NCBI GenBank assembly: GCA_030698625.1
Contig: JAUYMS010000028.1
Span: forward strand, 67,854-131,853
Length of the DNA stretch: 64,000 nucleotides
Reading direction: 5' to 3'
From: Candidatus Omnitrophota bacterium
Lineage (GTDB): Bacteria; Omnitrophota; Omnitrophia; Omnitrophales; Aquincolibacteriaceae
This document shows, piece after piece, positions 33,701 to 48,700 of the stretch (the stretch's first letter is position 1; each line of letters opens with the position of its first letter). Both the position numbers and the translations under genes were made by a program. The notes below the pieces were generated by a model, which saw only the letters and a program-made list of their open reading frames with translations, was not told where the DNA came from and searched no databases.

Positions 33701-36700
33701 TTGGGGGGACAGAATTTGCAGAAATGTGGGAAGCCGCAGGCCTCGATGCCCATGAGATGGGTAAGATCATAGACAGCGTTTTTATCGACTACTTTGAAGG
33801 GCTCGAACTGGGAGATTGGGACGAAGAACAATTCATTGAAAGTATTCTGAGCGGCATTGCCGGGAAGTTGGAAGGCGTGATGAGCATTGAAGACCTGCTT
33901 CAAATGCTTGAAGACAACCCCGAGCTTAAAGAATGGCTGCAGGAGCTGTTCCGCGCCATGAAGAAAGCTCGTGGCGACCTCGACAAGGAATTTCCCGGTT
34001 GGCGGAAGAGACTGTCGAAATTGATAAAAAAAGAGGCGGGCAGAGGGGGTCATCACACCGCGCCGGTTAAAGCAGAACCGGCTGAGGGTGATACGAACGC
34101 GCCGGCGAAGGAGCCCGCCCGGCGAACCGGTAATGCCGGTGCGCAAACGGGGACCTATCGCTCTGAAATGCGATTCGGATTGTTAGGCCCGATGGGTTTT
34201 TCGGCTTCGTTTATGCGGAGCGAGTTGCGTGTCGACAATGAAGCCCCGCCGCCGCAATCAGAAGAGGAGGCGCGAAGACAACAAGTGGCGGCAGCGGTTG
34301 AAGGTGCGGTCGGACCGCTTAAGGAGTACGTGGTCCAACGCTTGCAGGAGTACTATCCCGGGACTACGCCGGATCAGGCGGATCGAGTCTTTGAGCACTG
34401 GTTTGGTGAGCGTGAGGATGACGAGGCAGCCGCTCTCTACGAGAAGATCTTCTCGCCGATCCAAATGCCTGACGGCGGCGGCTCATTTCACGGTAATGAC
34501 AACCTGGCGCCGATAGAAATCGCCCAAGCCCTGTCTTTTATGGAATTTCTTAATCCCAAGGCGGAAGATTACCGCGACCTTATCGGCCGGGCCGATAAGG
34601 ACGGTAATGAACTCGATAAGTTGGTCAACGGCGCTCTCTTCTCTGAGGAGATTCGAGTCACCGTGATGACCGGCGAATCCGGTGTCGGTAAGACGGAGCT
34701 TCAACGCGGTTTTGTTAAACATATCATGTCCGGAGAATTTACAGGGTTGCCCGGCGAAGGACTAGGTATCGTCAATGACCCAAAATGGTTGGTCTTTCGA
34801 TTCAACATCGATAATTTCATGGAGCTGGCCAGCAATATTCAAAAACAACAGAAAACAACCCCGGATGCCGCTTACGGCCAGCTCTTTAATCTCATGGCCC
34901 GGTTTTTGGACCGGCCGAACGTGATCCTCATCATGGACGAAGCTCATCGTATGTCGGATGGCAAGATTAAATCCGGCGTCAATAATTTCTTTGAATCGAT
35001 CAAGTCGGATCTGCAGATGCCGGGCAACTATATCCGGATGGTGCTTGGAACGACGGATTTTGAGTATAAGAAATACTTTGCGCAGGAGGAAGCCGATGCC
35101 GTCAAGCGGCGCACATGGATGTTCGAGGTCAAAGAACTCGCGGATCTCTATGTGCGAAAGATTCTTGAGATGAGGGTCGCGGAGCTGGAAACCGTGGATG
35201 GCGACGATAATGAGCTTTACCATCACGGGATTCAATTTCAGCGCGCGGCGGAGCCCGAAGACGCAGGCAAGCCATGGAAATCATCGGCAGTAGATATCTT
35301 GAGGCGAGTCAAAGACAAATTCGCCCCGAACTGGGCCTCGCCTTCGAAGGAAATAAATTGGTTGGAGAGTGCTGCCGCGAAAGAGCGCTCACGCATTAAA
35401 GATTTACGCGTTCGCGTTGAGCGCGAAGGTAAGGGCTTGGCGAAACTGATCAACTACTACCTTGAGAATCGCCGGCTGGAACGTAAAAAGGGAATTTCCG
35501 CTTTGATTCGCCGTGCCCTTCGCAAGAAGCCGGACCAGACCGTCCTTCTAGATCGCATCCTGGCCCTGTCTCAACAGCTCCGGGACATGAAGGAGAAGCT
35601 TGAAACCCGCACTATCACGGAGCGGGCCATCCTTGCCAGTATCAGCCAGGATGAAGGTATCCCAATGAGTGTCTTGACGTTCTCGGCAAACCTGGACAAC
35701 GAAGCATTAAGGCTGCAGATCAAAAAGGATCTCGTGGGGCAGGACGAAGCAGTGGATATTATTGTGAAGTTGTATCAGCAGTACGTAAAGCGAAGAAATG
35801 ATCCTGGCAATGCCAATAGAGCCGATGAACCGTTTAATATTTTGGCAGTCGGCCCTTCGAGGGTGGGTAAGACTTATATCGGTAAAATTCTTGCCAAGGT
35901 CTTAATCGGAGACGAGAAGGCGTTTGAAATTGTGAGCATGACCGAATTCGGAGCTGCTCATACCGTGGCGAAAATGTCGAGTTCGCCGGTCGGATTCGTC
36001 GGGTCTGAGCAACCTGGCTTATGGACGGTGCTTTTCGACAAACATAACTCGGTTTTTGTAGTGATCCTCGACGAGATAGAGAAGGCACACCCGAGAGTCT
36101 ATGACCATATGATGTCAGCCTTCCGTCCGGGACGATACACCGATCAGAGAGGGAACCTTACGGTCTGGAGGAACGTTATCGTCATTCAGACCTCCAATCT
36201 GGGCATGACCGATCCGGAGAGTGATTCGGATCAGGCTAACCGGAAACGCATCGAAAAGATCTACGAGATGTTGAAGGACCGGGATGAAGATCAGCTTGCT
36301 TTCGAGGTCAATGCCGCGCTGAGCGGCGTGGTTAGCGAGGCCGTCGGGAGTTTTCTTCGGCCCGAGATCCTCAATCGTACGACTCCTGGGCGTGAGATCT
36401 ACTTTAATTGGCTCCATCCGGATTCGGCTCGCGAGCTTATTGACCGGGTACAGATCCCGAAACTCAAGAGCGACCTCGCAAGTCAGGGGGTGGAACTCGA
36501 CCTCCAAGTGAAGTGGCATCACAAACTGAAAGTAGAGCCTGAGGAGCAATACGTGTATGACAAGAAGATTGACACGATAAGTGACGTAGTCCGGGGGAGT
36601 GACGGCACACTGTATATGATCGACAGGAAAGCCGGGCGCGTGGTGGTTGTTGAAGACTCCGGTGCCACAACCCAGATCAGCATAGAAGGCCCAAAGTCGA

Positions 36701-39700
36701 TTGCGCTCACAGAAAGCGGAGCTCTGCTTCTTCACGACGGCGGTATCTCAAAAATTACAGACAAAGGAGATCTTGAGACTGTGTCAGCGCTAGATAAGAT
36801 TGATTTCCTTAGTGTGAATACGGAAGAGCGCGCAGTCTACATCCGCGAAGGAAAGCTTTTTGCAGGACTTATTAGTGACTTGGCGAACGCGGCGGAAATT
36901 TCTGTGCCTGAGGGGTTCAACCTGAGCGAGGCGGTGCGGTATGGGAATACCGTCTATATGACCAACGGGTATGACATTCTCATGACCGATGTGGGAACGG
37001 GAGTACCGCCCACTTCGATTCTTGAGGAAAGAGAGAAGTCGCGCATACGGGACTTGCACATCGAGGAGGCGCTTGATGAGAACGGCAGCAAAGTACCACG
37101 GGTGCTCTACCTCATGGAACAGGATACGGAGCATGTCGTAATCGAACGTGATGAGAAAAAGGAAGCCGCCATTACGACCGATTTGATCCAGTTAGAGGAA
37201 ACGCGTTATAGCCTCATGTCTCACGATCAAGAAGTGCTCATGATTCCGGTCACAGATGAGGAAGGGGTGACGCATAAATACATCTATAAAAGGGAACCGC
37301 CCTTTGCCTTCCGTGAAGACGGATCGCCGGTTGAGACAGAGGGACGACCCGTTTTGAGCGGAAGTTTCACACAGTGGAACAAGATGGAAAATAAACTGGC
37401 GGAACTCTGGGGCCGAAGGACGGAAATGTTGAAGCTCACGGATCAAGAGCAGCGAAAGCGGAGAAAAGAATTTGATGAACTCAATAAGGAGTTGGAGAGA
37501 CACCAACGTGAGATGGACTCGCGCTTTCAGTATAGGAAAGCACCGGGTCTGGGAGGCCCAGGTCTTGATGTCCGAGACAAGTTCTACGTGCGTGTAGACT
37601 CGGAATTTGAACGCCAGTACCTGAAGTGGTCAAAGGACAAAGAAGCCATTGAGGAGGAGCATGACCACGGTGTGACTGAGAGGCCCGTCAAACGGCAGAG
37701 CACCTTTGTGGTTTACCGTGACAGTAATGGTAAGGAATTACAGCGCAAGGACCTTGCGTTTATCAGCAACCCAAAGCCTGTGGATCAAGATAAGCAAGCG
37801 GATAGGCAGGATGCCCAGGAGAAATTCGGACATCTCGACCCCAATTTCAATATACGCGCGGATGCGGCGGGGAATCTGCAGGTTTCAGATTTCAGTCTGC
37901 GGCGAGTGCACCAAATGCACGGCTTTGCCTACTCCGATCTGGCGGATCATCTCGTAAAGATCTCCTACGACAACGTATTTGAAGGAATTTCAAAGCTGGA
38001 AAAGATGTTTCAGGATGTTGTCCGGAGTCCGATTGAGAGGCAACAGCTCTCATACGGGGAAAAGGCTACGGTGGAGTTTACTCGCTATACAAACGATCAG
38101 GGTCAATCGCGCGGATCTGTTCGGACGACGAACGTGGAGAAAGTCGAAGAAGTTGCGGCTACGAGCCTCATGCCGCTTCTTGGTGAAAGGGATGTGGAGG
38201 AATGGCAGCGAACCATCGTCAGAAGGTTGAGCGATGCCATCAATGAGTCGGATCAGAGCGGGGTCGATATGACATCCGGGGAGTTCCTCAGAATCGTAGA
38301 GGAAGGAGTCGAATTAGACATCGATCAAGCCATTCGGGATGTCGAAAACGGAGATCCCTATCAATCGGACCGTGATTTCTTTGACGGCAGTACTCTGCAG
38401 TACTCGAGGGCAGATGAGCATAAACCGAAAGATTTTCATAATGTCCTGGCCGCTCTCGAACAGCCGAAATACAGCCATGACATTTTCGAGCACACAAATA
38501 AGGGAACGGATCAGATTGCCGTGGGCGCAGTCAAGAACCAGCTCGTCAGGGGCTATGGACTGGATTTGACTTATGAGGAACTAGAAGCGGCGGTCGAAGC
38601 CGGGAAATCGCCGCTTAGCACGGAGTCGGCTCAAAGATTGCTCTCCAGGATCAATCGCGAAACAAGGGCAGAAAAGGGAGCGAGCTTCAAAGACTTCACT
38701 AATCCGCTAGAAGCCTTGAGGGAGTTGAAGGGGATTGTGAATCGAGCCCTCCTCAAACAAAGAAACGACTACATTTCCCAGCGGTGGGGAATATTGCGCA
38801 CAGGCCGCGCAAGTCGCGATGCGCTCGTTGCGGGAGAAGTCTCCTTTGGGGGGTATCTTTCCCCGGAAGAGCGGCTTGGCATACACCGTTTACTTCATCT
38901 GCCGATTGAAAACGCGGAGGACTGGGAGAGATTCAATAATGATAAGACGATTTCCAATAAGAGCATGCTTAAGGCCCTTTTGTACCTGCGTCAACACTTC
39001 GGTAATGTCCAATACAAGACATACTCCGACATCAATGACGATGACACGGTGTCTTATCGGCATGTGATTCAGTTTTCGCAGAGCATTAATGTCGATTCCG
39101 AGGCATTGACGAAAGTACTGGGCGAAGGACCCGGGGATAAGAAGTACAAGTTCCAGGCGTCGCCGATCGCTGTCCCCAAGCCCCCGGAGTTGACCGCGGA
39201 AGAACGAGCGGGGGCCACACGGCTGAGGACGATCTACTATGTCGACGACACCTCAGGCGAATACAGTCCCGAAGCGAAACAATTAAAGGAATATTTGGTC
39301 CGTAGGATGGGATTGACGGAGGCCGCATTCCCGATCGTGTGGGGTGTCTTGAAAAAGCTGGCGGATAAAAACGCAGAGCCGCATCCTGAGGCTGAACCGT
39401 TAAGCAAGGAAGGCGCGGCCGAGATTTGGGTGAAGCATTTTAAAATCGCCGGTATCGCAGACGAGCTTGTCGACAACATTCTAGCCAAGGCCTATGAGTT
39501 AAATATCATGCCGCCGGTCTATGCTCATGACGATCTCGTGCTGCCTGTCGATTACTATCGCGGAGCCAGTCAGCCGGGGTCCATCGGTGCGTTTGTCGGA
39601 GAAGTGACGGGGTATTTGGCGAGGCTCTATGACGGCGATCAGAGGAAAGGCGAGGAGCACTTCAAGGCGCAGTTTTACATCGATGATCCCGAGTATGCAG

Positions 39701-42700
39701 AGTATGAGTCAACGCCGCAGGACGTTGCGCGCGTGGGAGCACTCTTGACGCTAATGAATGCTCATACGGATGAACACAGCTATGCCCTAAATCGCGAAGA
39801 CGAGCAAACACTCTTGAGAAGTTCTCTCAATAAAAGGGAGCAGCGATCAGTTTTGCTTCACGGCCCTGCCGGTGCCGGAAAAACACACTTAATATACTCG
39901 TATATTAAAAGAGAGGTTGAGGTCTACAACACGGATGTTCTTTACTTTGAGTTGGATGTTCAAAGATTGAGATCCATGGCAACCGGGGCCGACGCAGCGA
40001 TTCTGTTTAATACTCTCCGCAGATTTGCGGATCATCCGAATGTTGTGATTGTTGTGGATGAAGCCCACGAGCTCAAAGACTTGAATTTTCTGGAGTATCT
40101 TAAAGAAGAGATGGGGAATTCGGACTCGCACATTCGCTTTTGGCTGGGGACGACGACAAAGGAAAAGGATATCTATTTCGGCGGGATTGAGGGGAAGGCA
40201 AATTTGCGCCGAATGCAGGAATTGTACCTAAAAGAACTGAGTCAGTTGGACAAGCAAATGATTGTCCGCGATAAGTTGGAGCGCATCACAAACCGCTGGC
40301 CGCAAGTTCATCCGGGCTTACCGGTCATGGTTCCCGAGGGTTTGATGGCGTTGTCGGCGCTAATCGTAGATTTTAAACAGCGTCTCTTCCGTGACGCCCC
40401 ATCTCCGGCCCGTGAGATTGTTCTCGCAGATAAACTGCAGGCATTTGTCGCGACGCTATTCTCTCAGAATCAACCCGCATTGGCCCGCGCGCCGGACAAC
40501 ATCGCAGAAGCGCTCAACACCTTTATGGATAAAAACCGAACTCTTTCGAATGGAGGCAAGCCAAGCGATGATCTTGCTGACTACAATCAACGGAACAAGC
40601 CGGAGCTCGTCGCAATGTTGAAATACCTTCTGGCTAATGCTCGGTTTGCCGTGCATCAACTCGTTAAGGAGGGTGGTGAGGGCGCCGAGATCGCTCAAGA
40701 GACGGCGGCGCTTTTGAACGAGGATAATTTTCTGAAGATGCTGGAGAAAGTCTACGACCTTCCGCCGGCAACGCTTACCTTCGATTTTGACAAGGCGCTC
40801 GAGACATTGCGCATCCAATTAAAGGAGCGGATCATCGGGCAAGACGACGCGATGGACACGATTGTTGATGCGCTGCGAATCTATTATAACCGTCGCAAGG
40901 ACCCGAGTTACCTGCGACCGTTCTTTGCAATTGCGGGCGGTCTATCAACGGTTGGTAAGACATACACCTGGGAGGTTTTAACAGAACTCCTATTCGGGAG
41001 CAAAGACAGGCACAGACTGATCTCCCTTACGGACTATCAATTAGAGCAAAATGTCGCACGCTGGCTTGGCTCGCCCCCAGGGTATGTAGGAAGCGACCAA
41101 CTTAGTCTCCTCAAAGAAATCAATCAAGACGTTGGGGCTGGGGGCGGCGTTACTTTGGATGAAGTTGAGAAGGGCCACCCGGCCATGCTGAACCCGCTTT
41201 TGCAGATTTTCGGAGAGGGAAAGTCCGAGGATATGGCCGGCCGCATAATGTATTGGGCTGATGTCCTATTCTGGATGACTTCAAATTTGGGTGTGAGTGG
41301 GGCCGATCCGACCGAGAGAGAGGAAAACCAGGATTACCTCAAGGAACTCTATCAAAAGCTTGCGGAGGCCAAGGTTGATGATGATGCAATGTATTATGAA
41401 ATCAACGCTCATACTCAGGGAATGATTGGTGAAGCCATTGAAAAAGCTCTCCGTCCGGAACTGCTAAACCGTCAAGACCCCTCCGATCGATTTATCTATT
41501 ACAACTGGCTTCACCCGGACGACGCCAGGCGTTTTGTCGATGCGAATCTTTTTCGCAAATATCAGAAGAAGTGGAGCGATTCCGGTGTAGGGATCAGCCT
41601 GGACCCCACAGATGTCATCCATAAGGTGCGCGTTGCCCGATCTCTTCGCCTCCAAAATAATGCCAAGAAGACGGGCTTGAGTGACGTTGAAATCTCGAGG
41701 GATGACTGGGTCTACGTCCTAGATGCAGGGAATGCAAGGATCGTGAAGCTCATGGATCAATCAGAGGTGGCTGAGTTTATTCCGATCTCGGTCGAGAACG
41801 CGCTTTCATTCTCGGTCAGAGGGACCCGTGAAGGGCGTGAGTTTATCGTGGCCACAAAAATGGGAGTCGTGAAGCTTGACGCCTCCGGGGTGATGCTGGG
41901 TAATGTCGATGTGCCGAACGTAAAACATGTCTCGATCGAAGGAGACACCGCCGTACTGGCGCAGAAAAACAAGGTGGTGGTCGTAAATCTCGAAACGCTC
42001 GAAGTGGGTCATACCTTCGACTTGAAAAGACAAGTGAGTGCGATAGAAGGCATCTCTCTACACGGTGACTCGATTGCGGTTACGGACGGTCATAAGGCTT
42101 TCGGGCTCGATATTACAAAGCCGCGAGAGTCTGCCGTGGAGCTTTTTTCGGACGAACGGGGTGTCGGGTCGATTTCCTATGATGCGGCGGGCCGTCTGCT
42201 GTATCTGAGCCGCAGAGCCGTGACTCGTCAGCATGTGATCGAGAATGAAGAGACTAAAGACGCGATAAAGAAGGGGCGCTCAGAGGATGACGAGACAGTG
42301 GCAGAAAAATATAAAGATGTACAACGGAAGCCTGCCGATAAAGGCCGCGCCTTCTACTATATCCCGTTAAACGATGTGGAGGTGGCTGCGTACAGGGAAA
42401 AGAAGTCGCGGTACGACCAAATCCTGAAGCAGATAACGGCATACTACAAGAGCGTCGAGGATCTCATGGAGGCGGCACAGCAGCGTATTGATGCGGACGT
42501 GAATCGGGAAATTGAAGACCCTGTAAAACGCGAGACTGTTTATCAAGAGCGCATCAATAAGACATTCCTCGAAAAGTTAGGTGAGAGGTTTCCCGAAGAT
42601 CGCGATGAGTACCTCGGCCTTGAAAACGAATTTAATGACTTGCGGTCTTATATGCATAAGCACCCCTCATTCCCCTCGGCTGCCCGAAAAATCGGCTGGG

Positions 42701-45700
42701 ACCAATCGGTCTATCCTCATCGCGTGCTCGAAACCGACGAGCTAAATCAGTTTCATGATCACTTAGCACGGGAGCGCAAGCTCCGCAAAGACGCACAGGA
42801 TGCACACGGCGATCTGGTTATGACCGAGGAAGAAAAAGTTGACGCCGCGCATGTTCTTGTTTATGTGGACGCAACGGGAGGTGAGCTACAGGTCAAGGAC
42901 CTCTATTACAGGGAAAGACCAAAGGTGAAAAATCAGACGGAATTGTTAGATTGGGAAGAAGCCAGAAAGAAGGAGACGGACCCCGCCTTTAGATTAACTC
43001 GGAATACGGACGGCACGGTGATCCTTCTTGATGAGAAATACAAGACAGCGCAGACCCTTGAGAGTATCACGTTCTCACGCATTGCCGATCACCTGGTGCG
43101 AACCCAATACAATAACATTTTTCAGGGCATAACGAACTTGCGCGGGTCTTTCGAGCGCGAGTTCGAGACCGTTATCGAAACGCGGCCGGACATCTTCGGA
43201 GAGCTGACGTTCGGCGCTGACATTCAGGTGCATCTGGACGAATCGGGTAAGGTTCGTCCCTCTCGCGAGCCCATTCACCGCGAAGTGTCTCATTTGGCTC
43301 TCGAGGCCGGAGTCCCGGCGGCGTCTCTGGATGAAGCTGAAAGGACACTCGTTCAACTTGTAGACGAAAGCGTGAATGGGACGTTTCCCAAGCGCGGGGA
43401 TATAGCCCAGATATCCGGGCGTGAGATTGAAGCTCACGTTGAGAGAACGCTCGGATTAGACGAGGGCGATTACACGCGGAAGTTGGTGCGCGTCCGGAAA
43501 GTGGAGGAGGAAACTCCCGAAGACGAAGTGGTTTATGATGAAGAACAGTCGGAAAAATCGGAAACCGTCGATGCCGCTGTTTACAAATTTGGGGAACTGA
43601 TCACAGATTCGGATCTGGATGTGTATACCGTAATTTTTGACGAGCAGATCAACGAAGATGTAGCTGATGAGTTGCAGGTTCCTGTTCGCGAGCTCGATGC
43701 GCTGTTTCGCTTAGGGGCAAAAGCGTCACACCGTCAGGGCGTTCTGTTGCTAAGAAATGCCGTAGCGAATACCTTATCCAAAGGTAGAGGGAATCCTTAC
43801 CCGAAGATGGCGCCGAGACCTAAAGAGGATGCAGGGCTCAAGATTCGCGATTCGAGGCGCCGAGCGGCTGTCACACAGCGTGACGTCGATCAGGATATCG
43901 CGGATCATCTCTATTATAAATTCAAGTCGCAGATAGGGATTTGGTTCAATGAGCGAGACGGGTCGCGGCTCATCGGGGAGTTTGAATTTAAAGCTCCCAT
44001 GTCCGCACGGCAGAGGAAGAGAATGAACGAGCTTCTTAAGGATTGGTCCGTCGAGGAGATTGAGGCGTACGCGGCCACGGACCAGCAAGATTTTGTGCCT
44101 GAGATGTTACAATTCATGGTTTTGTACCTCAAATTTTGGGAGAAATATCATAAAGACGGTCCGTACAAGGGGAGACGCCCGAGCTATACCAATCCGGATG
44201 GGGATGCTAACTTTCACAGATTTCGATTCATCATTCCGATTCCCGGGGTTGAAGGCTCTTTGATGAAGCGTTTCGAGCGCGCGCGGCAATCGGGAAAGGG
44301 AAAGAGTGAAGATGAAATCCTCGCCGAGATCGTGGAGCAAAGGCAAAGAGAGCGGCGCGAGCAGGACGACCTTGCACGGAGAGAGGCTGAAGCAAGGCAA
44401 GAAGCCGCCGAGCCCGAGTTGCCGGAAACGGAAGTCCCTTTGCGCGAGGATACCCGCAGCGTGCCGGAGGTGCCCACCCCCCAGGGTGATGTTACGACGC
44501 AGGCGGAGACCGAAGTCCAACGTAGTACTATCGACGAAATCATGGCGCGACTATCTGCTAATCCTGAATATGCACCCATCGACGACGGCATAATCGCTAA
44601 AAGTGCGGGGAATTTGCGGAATCGCGTCCGCATTGATAAATTCAAGGAAGGCCATGCGAGCTTTCCCGGTTACAGAATCGAGGTCGAGACGAGTTCAGCG
44701 AAGGGCCGTAAGGGCTTTTTGCTTACCTACAGCGGGAAGTTTAACAAGACCATGATTACCGATATGTCGCAGCCGCTGGCACACATCCCGGATATCGAGG
44801 GGGAGGTGCTGCTTGATTTTACGGACGAGAAGGTGGGTGGAAAAACGCTGCTTACCTTCACTCTGGACGAGAAATTCTTTAACATGGTGGAGACCCAGTC
44901 TGCCGCCGTAGCTACTGTGCCCGCGCTGAGTTCAGCCCATGCCGCGGGCTCTCCAGCTTATCTATTTAACTGGAAGGTCGTTGGGAATTTAAGGCCTGAT
45001 GTGGCCCCGGTCGGGGATCCGAGCGATGATGATTTTTTTACCGATGACGGCGGTGCGGCCGACGCGAAGGAACCCGCGGCGGCAAAGCCGAAGAGGAGCA
45101 CGGCTAAAATTCAAGACGCCATGGAGGATACGCTGACGCAAATCGTCGGTGAGGCGCATCGTGCAAAAGTAGAAGCCTTTATGGCGGCCCGCAAAGTGAG
45201 GCAGGCCGGAGGGCGCAGTGAGACGTCCGAGCCCGAAGCGGAAGAGACAGGCCCGACCGCCGATTACTATGTTTGGGACTGGTCGTACAAGGACACCTCG
45301 CTTCCCAATTTGGTGCCGGACCCGTCGGGAATTGCCTTTGCTTATAACTGGATGTGGCTTGCCAGTACAAACCGTGAACCGCATCCTGAACTTGGAAATG
45401 AACCTCGCGGCATTGAGGTTTACCACTTCATGTCGGATGAAGAAAGGAATTCGCTTAACCGCTCGGTCAATACGTATAAGCCCTATTTTAGAATAAGCGA
45501 CAGGCATATTCAGAATCTCGTCCCGTTCGGGGTGGCGGTCCTCGAGAACCCGAGTACGGGAAAGCCCATTTCGCTGGTTGTAAGCGGGGATAATGGCCTT
45601 CTTTTTTACCGCATTCGCGGCGTCAAGGAGTCATTTGCGGAGGGTGAGAATCCTCTGATTCTCGGGCACCCGACCGATGCCAATTCGGATTTGCCGGTTC

Positions 45701-48700
45701 ATGTGCCGATCAATCGAGTCGACGACGTAAAAGCCATGCCCGGCACTAAATATGTTGTGGCGGCGCTTACGGGTCCGCATAGCTTGGGCGTCTATTCTGT
45801 TACGGGACAACAAATGCATCAATCAAATCAACTCGAGGGGCATGTTGAAAAAGCCGTGGCGGTTCCGGTCAATCCAGAAAATCCGAATAATAAGGATTTC
45901 TATATCTACTACACGGTGTGGCAGCACAACACTGTTTATCGAATCCCGTACAACACAGAAACGGGTTTTGGCCGGCAGGAGCCTTGGTTCGCTGCGGAGC
46001 GAGCACTTATCGGAATCACCGCTGACAAATCAGGTAACGTCCTTGTGACCAAGCTGTATGAGCATGAACCTCTGGTCAAAATTAACCCTGACGGTGAACA
46101 GATTCCACTGGAAGTGGCCTATGCTCAAGACCCCAGCTTTGCGCGGGTCTATATCGGGAATCCCTTTGACGTCAACATCGATCCGGACGGGTTCATCTAT
46201 ATAAGCGATAAGGGACCGCAAGGGGGTGCCGAGACAAGCATGGGCGAACAAAAAGTGATTGTCTTTCGCCCTTCGCGTAAAGCCAAGGTGACCGAACAAC
46301 GAAGTCGCAAGGGTTTTGGCGGTACCGGATCTCCGCGCACCGTGGAGGCCAAGCCGCCTAAAAAGGAAGAAGCGTTATTGAAAGTCGTCAGTGATGCCCT
46401 GGGCGACGATTTCGACCCGGAAAAACATGACGGCCGCAAGCGCTATAAGCCCTCATCCGCTAATGAGGCCGCGAAACGAAGCAATGAAACAGCGAAGAGC
46501 GTCAAAAAAACGAGCGCTCTCCAAAAGCAATTGAAAGACGAGTTGGAAAAGCGTTACGGCGTTGATTTCCAAGAGTTGCGTAAGGCTATTGATGAAGCCG
46601 TGAACACTTATGAAGAACGGCTTGAGGCGCTGCGGAAGGTGTTGTCTAAGAAAGGCAGTAAGGAGAAGTTCTCGGAGGAGGAAGTCGAAGAGGCCGAGAA
46701 GATCTACAAGGAGATAGAAGAACTGCGGAAGCAACTCAAGCGGAAAGCGTTGGAAGTGAAAGCCGATATCGGCTTGTTTAAGAAGGAGGCCATGGCTCAA
46801 AAAGCGGCGGCAAAGCAGCAGGCAATTAGCCGCGCCGTATCGCGCGTCGAGGAAGTCGTCGACCATTTGGTTGAAGCGATGGGGGCGAGTGTGTGGGTGC
46901 AAGGGGGCGGAGTCAAGGGATGGGGAACATGGCCGCCGGCCACGCTTGATGCCTTGCGCAGAGCCATGGAGGAGGCCGATTTTGATGACTGGACAGGCGG
47001 CGAAGAACCTCCTGCCGGTTCCGATGAGGGTGGCGCCGGTGACACCGTGACAGCACCGCCCGGCGGCGCACTCCCTCCCGAGGGTGACTTGACGGCGCGT
47101 GTGTTGGTGGACAAACCTGCGCAGCTTGCGGATGTGCCTGTTAAGGAACTAAAGACATTTGAAGAGATCGAGGCTCACCTTGCGATCATGGGTGCCGCCG
47201 AGGGGTTTACCTTCGATAATGTTGGAGCGGCGGGAACCACCGCGGCCGTGGATACTCTGAGTAAAGGCGACTACAACATGGCGCAGAGATTCCCAAGCGG
47301 AGGCCCCGGAAAGAACATTCATTTTTATTATTGGGTTAGAAACGAGTCGGGCGAGAAAATCTATCAACTGCAATTTAGGTTTGATAAGGAAAACGAGACA
47401 TTAACGGTCGGCCCTCTCTATGACGGCGCCGCCACATTGCTGGACGACCGTACATTTGAGCTCTCTAAGCATTTTATATCGCTCATTGTGCCGGCCTCTG
47501 CGGCGGATTTTGCCGCTAAACCCCATCTGCATTACAACCTCGCTTTGCCACGGAACTTTTACGATCAACTCAGAGAGTATATACCCAATCTCGACAATCT
47601 CGAGATTGTGGGAGCCGACAGCGGCGAACCGAGCGGCATGACCTTTAGTTTTAACATTGAAGTGCTGCAAGAAGAGGCGACGGCGACGGCATTGGAAGCA
47701 GTCCCTGAAGTGGTTACCTATACCGAGGTGCAGCCGATTATTGCGCAGCTTACGAGGACCGGATTTGTGCGCGGGCCTGCCGCGGGGGCTGATCCCGAGC
47801 TTTTTGAAGCCCTTAGTTATATCCCGCGGGGTACCACAGTGCTCGTAGACAAAATCGTGCAATTCATATGGGAGAAAAGATGGGTGCTGGACAAAGATCA
47901 AGCGGCAAAAAAAACGGTACGGTTTCAGCTCAAGTTGTTGGATCCTGAAAATGGGGTGGGAGAGGAAGACGATTTGCTGCAGGTGCTGCGGCAGGGCGTA
48001 ATGCATGAGGGCACCTTATACCTCCTCGTCGAGGGACTGCTGCCGCAAGCGCTGGAAGCGTTTCGCACGCGTCAAGCAGCAGCGCCGGTCGGGGTTGACT
48101 TCGGGACGGAGACCGTCAAGTGGCAATTCGTTACCGTGGATGAGGCCAACGCGAATTACGAGACTTATAGAGATATCTTTGAGTACAGAGAAAAACCGCC
48201 GATGATTGCGCCGGAAGACGCAAAAGTGAAGCGGCTTTCACCGACTGCGATCTATGAAAAGTTAAGGAGAGCAGAGAACCCGGTAACGGGGGAGAATTGG
48301 TTTGAGCCAGTCTCCGTAGGCACCGGCGCGGCACTCCTCATGAATCCGACGGCTACCGATGGGGAGTCCCCGATATCGGTGACGAAGAGGCCATTGGAAG
48401 ACGGAGGAGAGGTTTATGAATTCGGCGTTCTTCGTGGTGTAAACGCCCCGTGGCTTACTGTCATCGATGAGGAACCCGGCACGAGATCAATCAAGCTGGA
48501 GGAGGCATTCTTTGAGGACGGAATTATTCGCGCCAACATGGACGAAGGAAATAGAACTCTCGAGCCGGAGCGGGATATCCTTATCAATGCATTTGTTCAG
48601 CAAAACCGGATGGATGCTCGCGAGGCTGTTTTGGTGCTGGTGGTTGACGATCGCGCAGTCGAGAGTATCGTAAATCGTGTGCCCAAGCCGGACATGAGCA

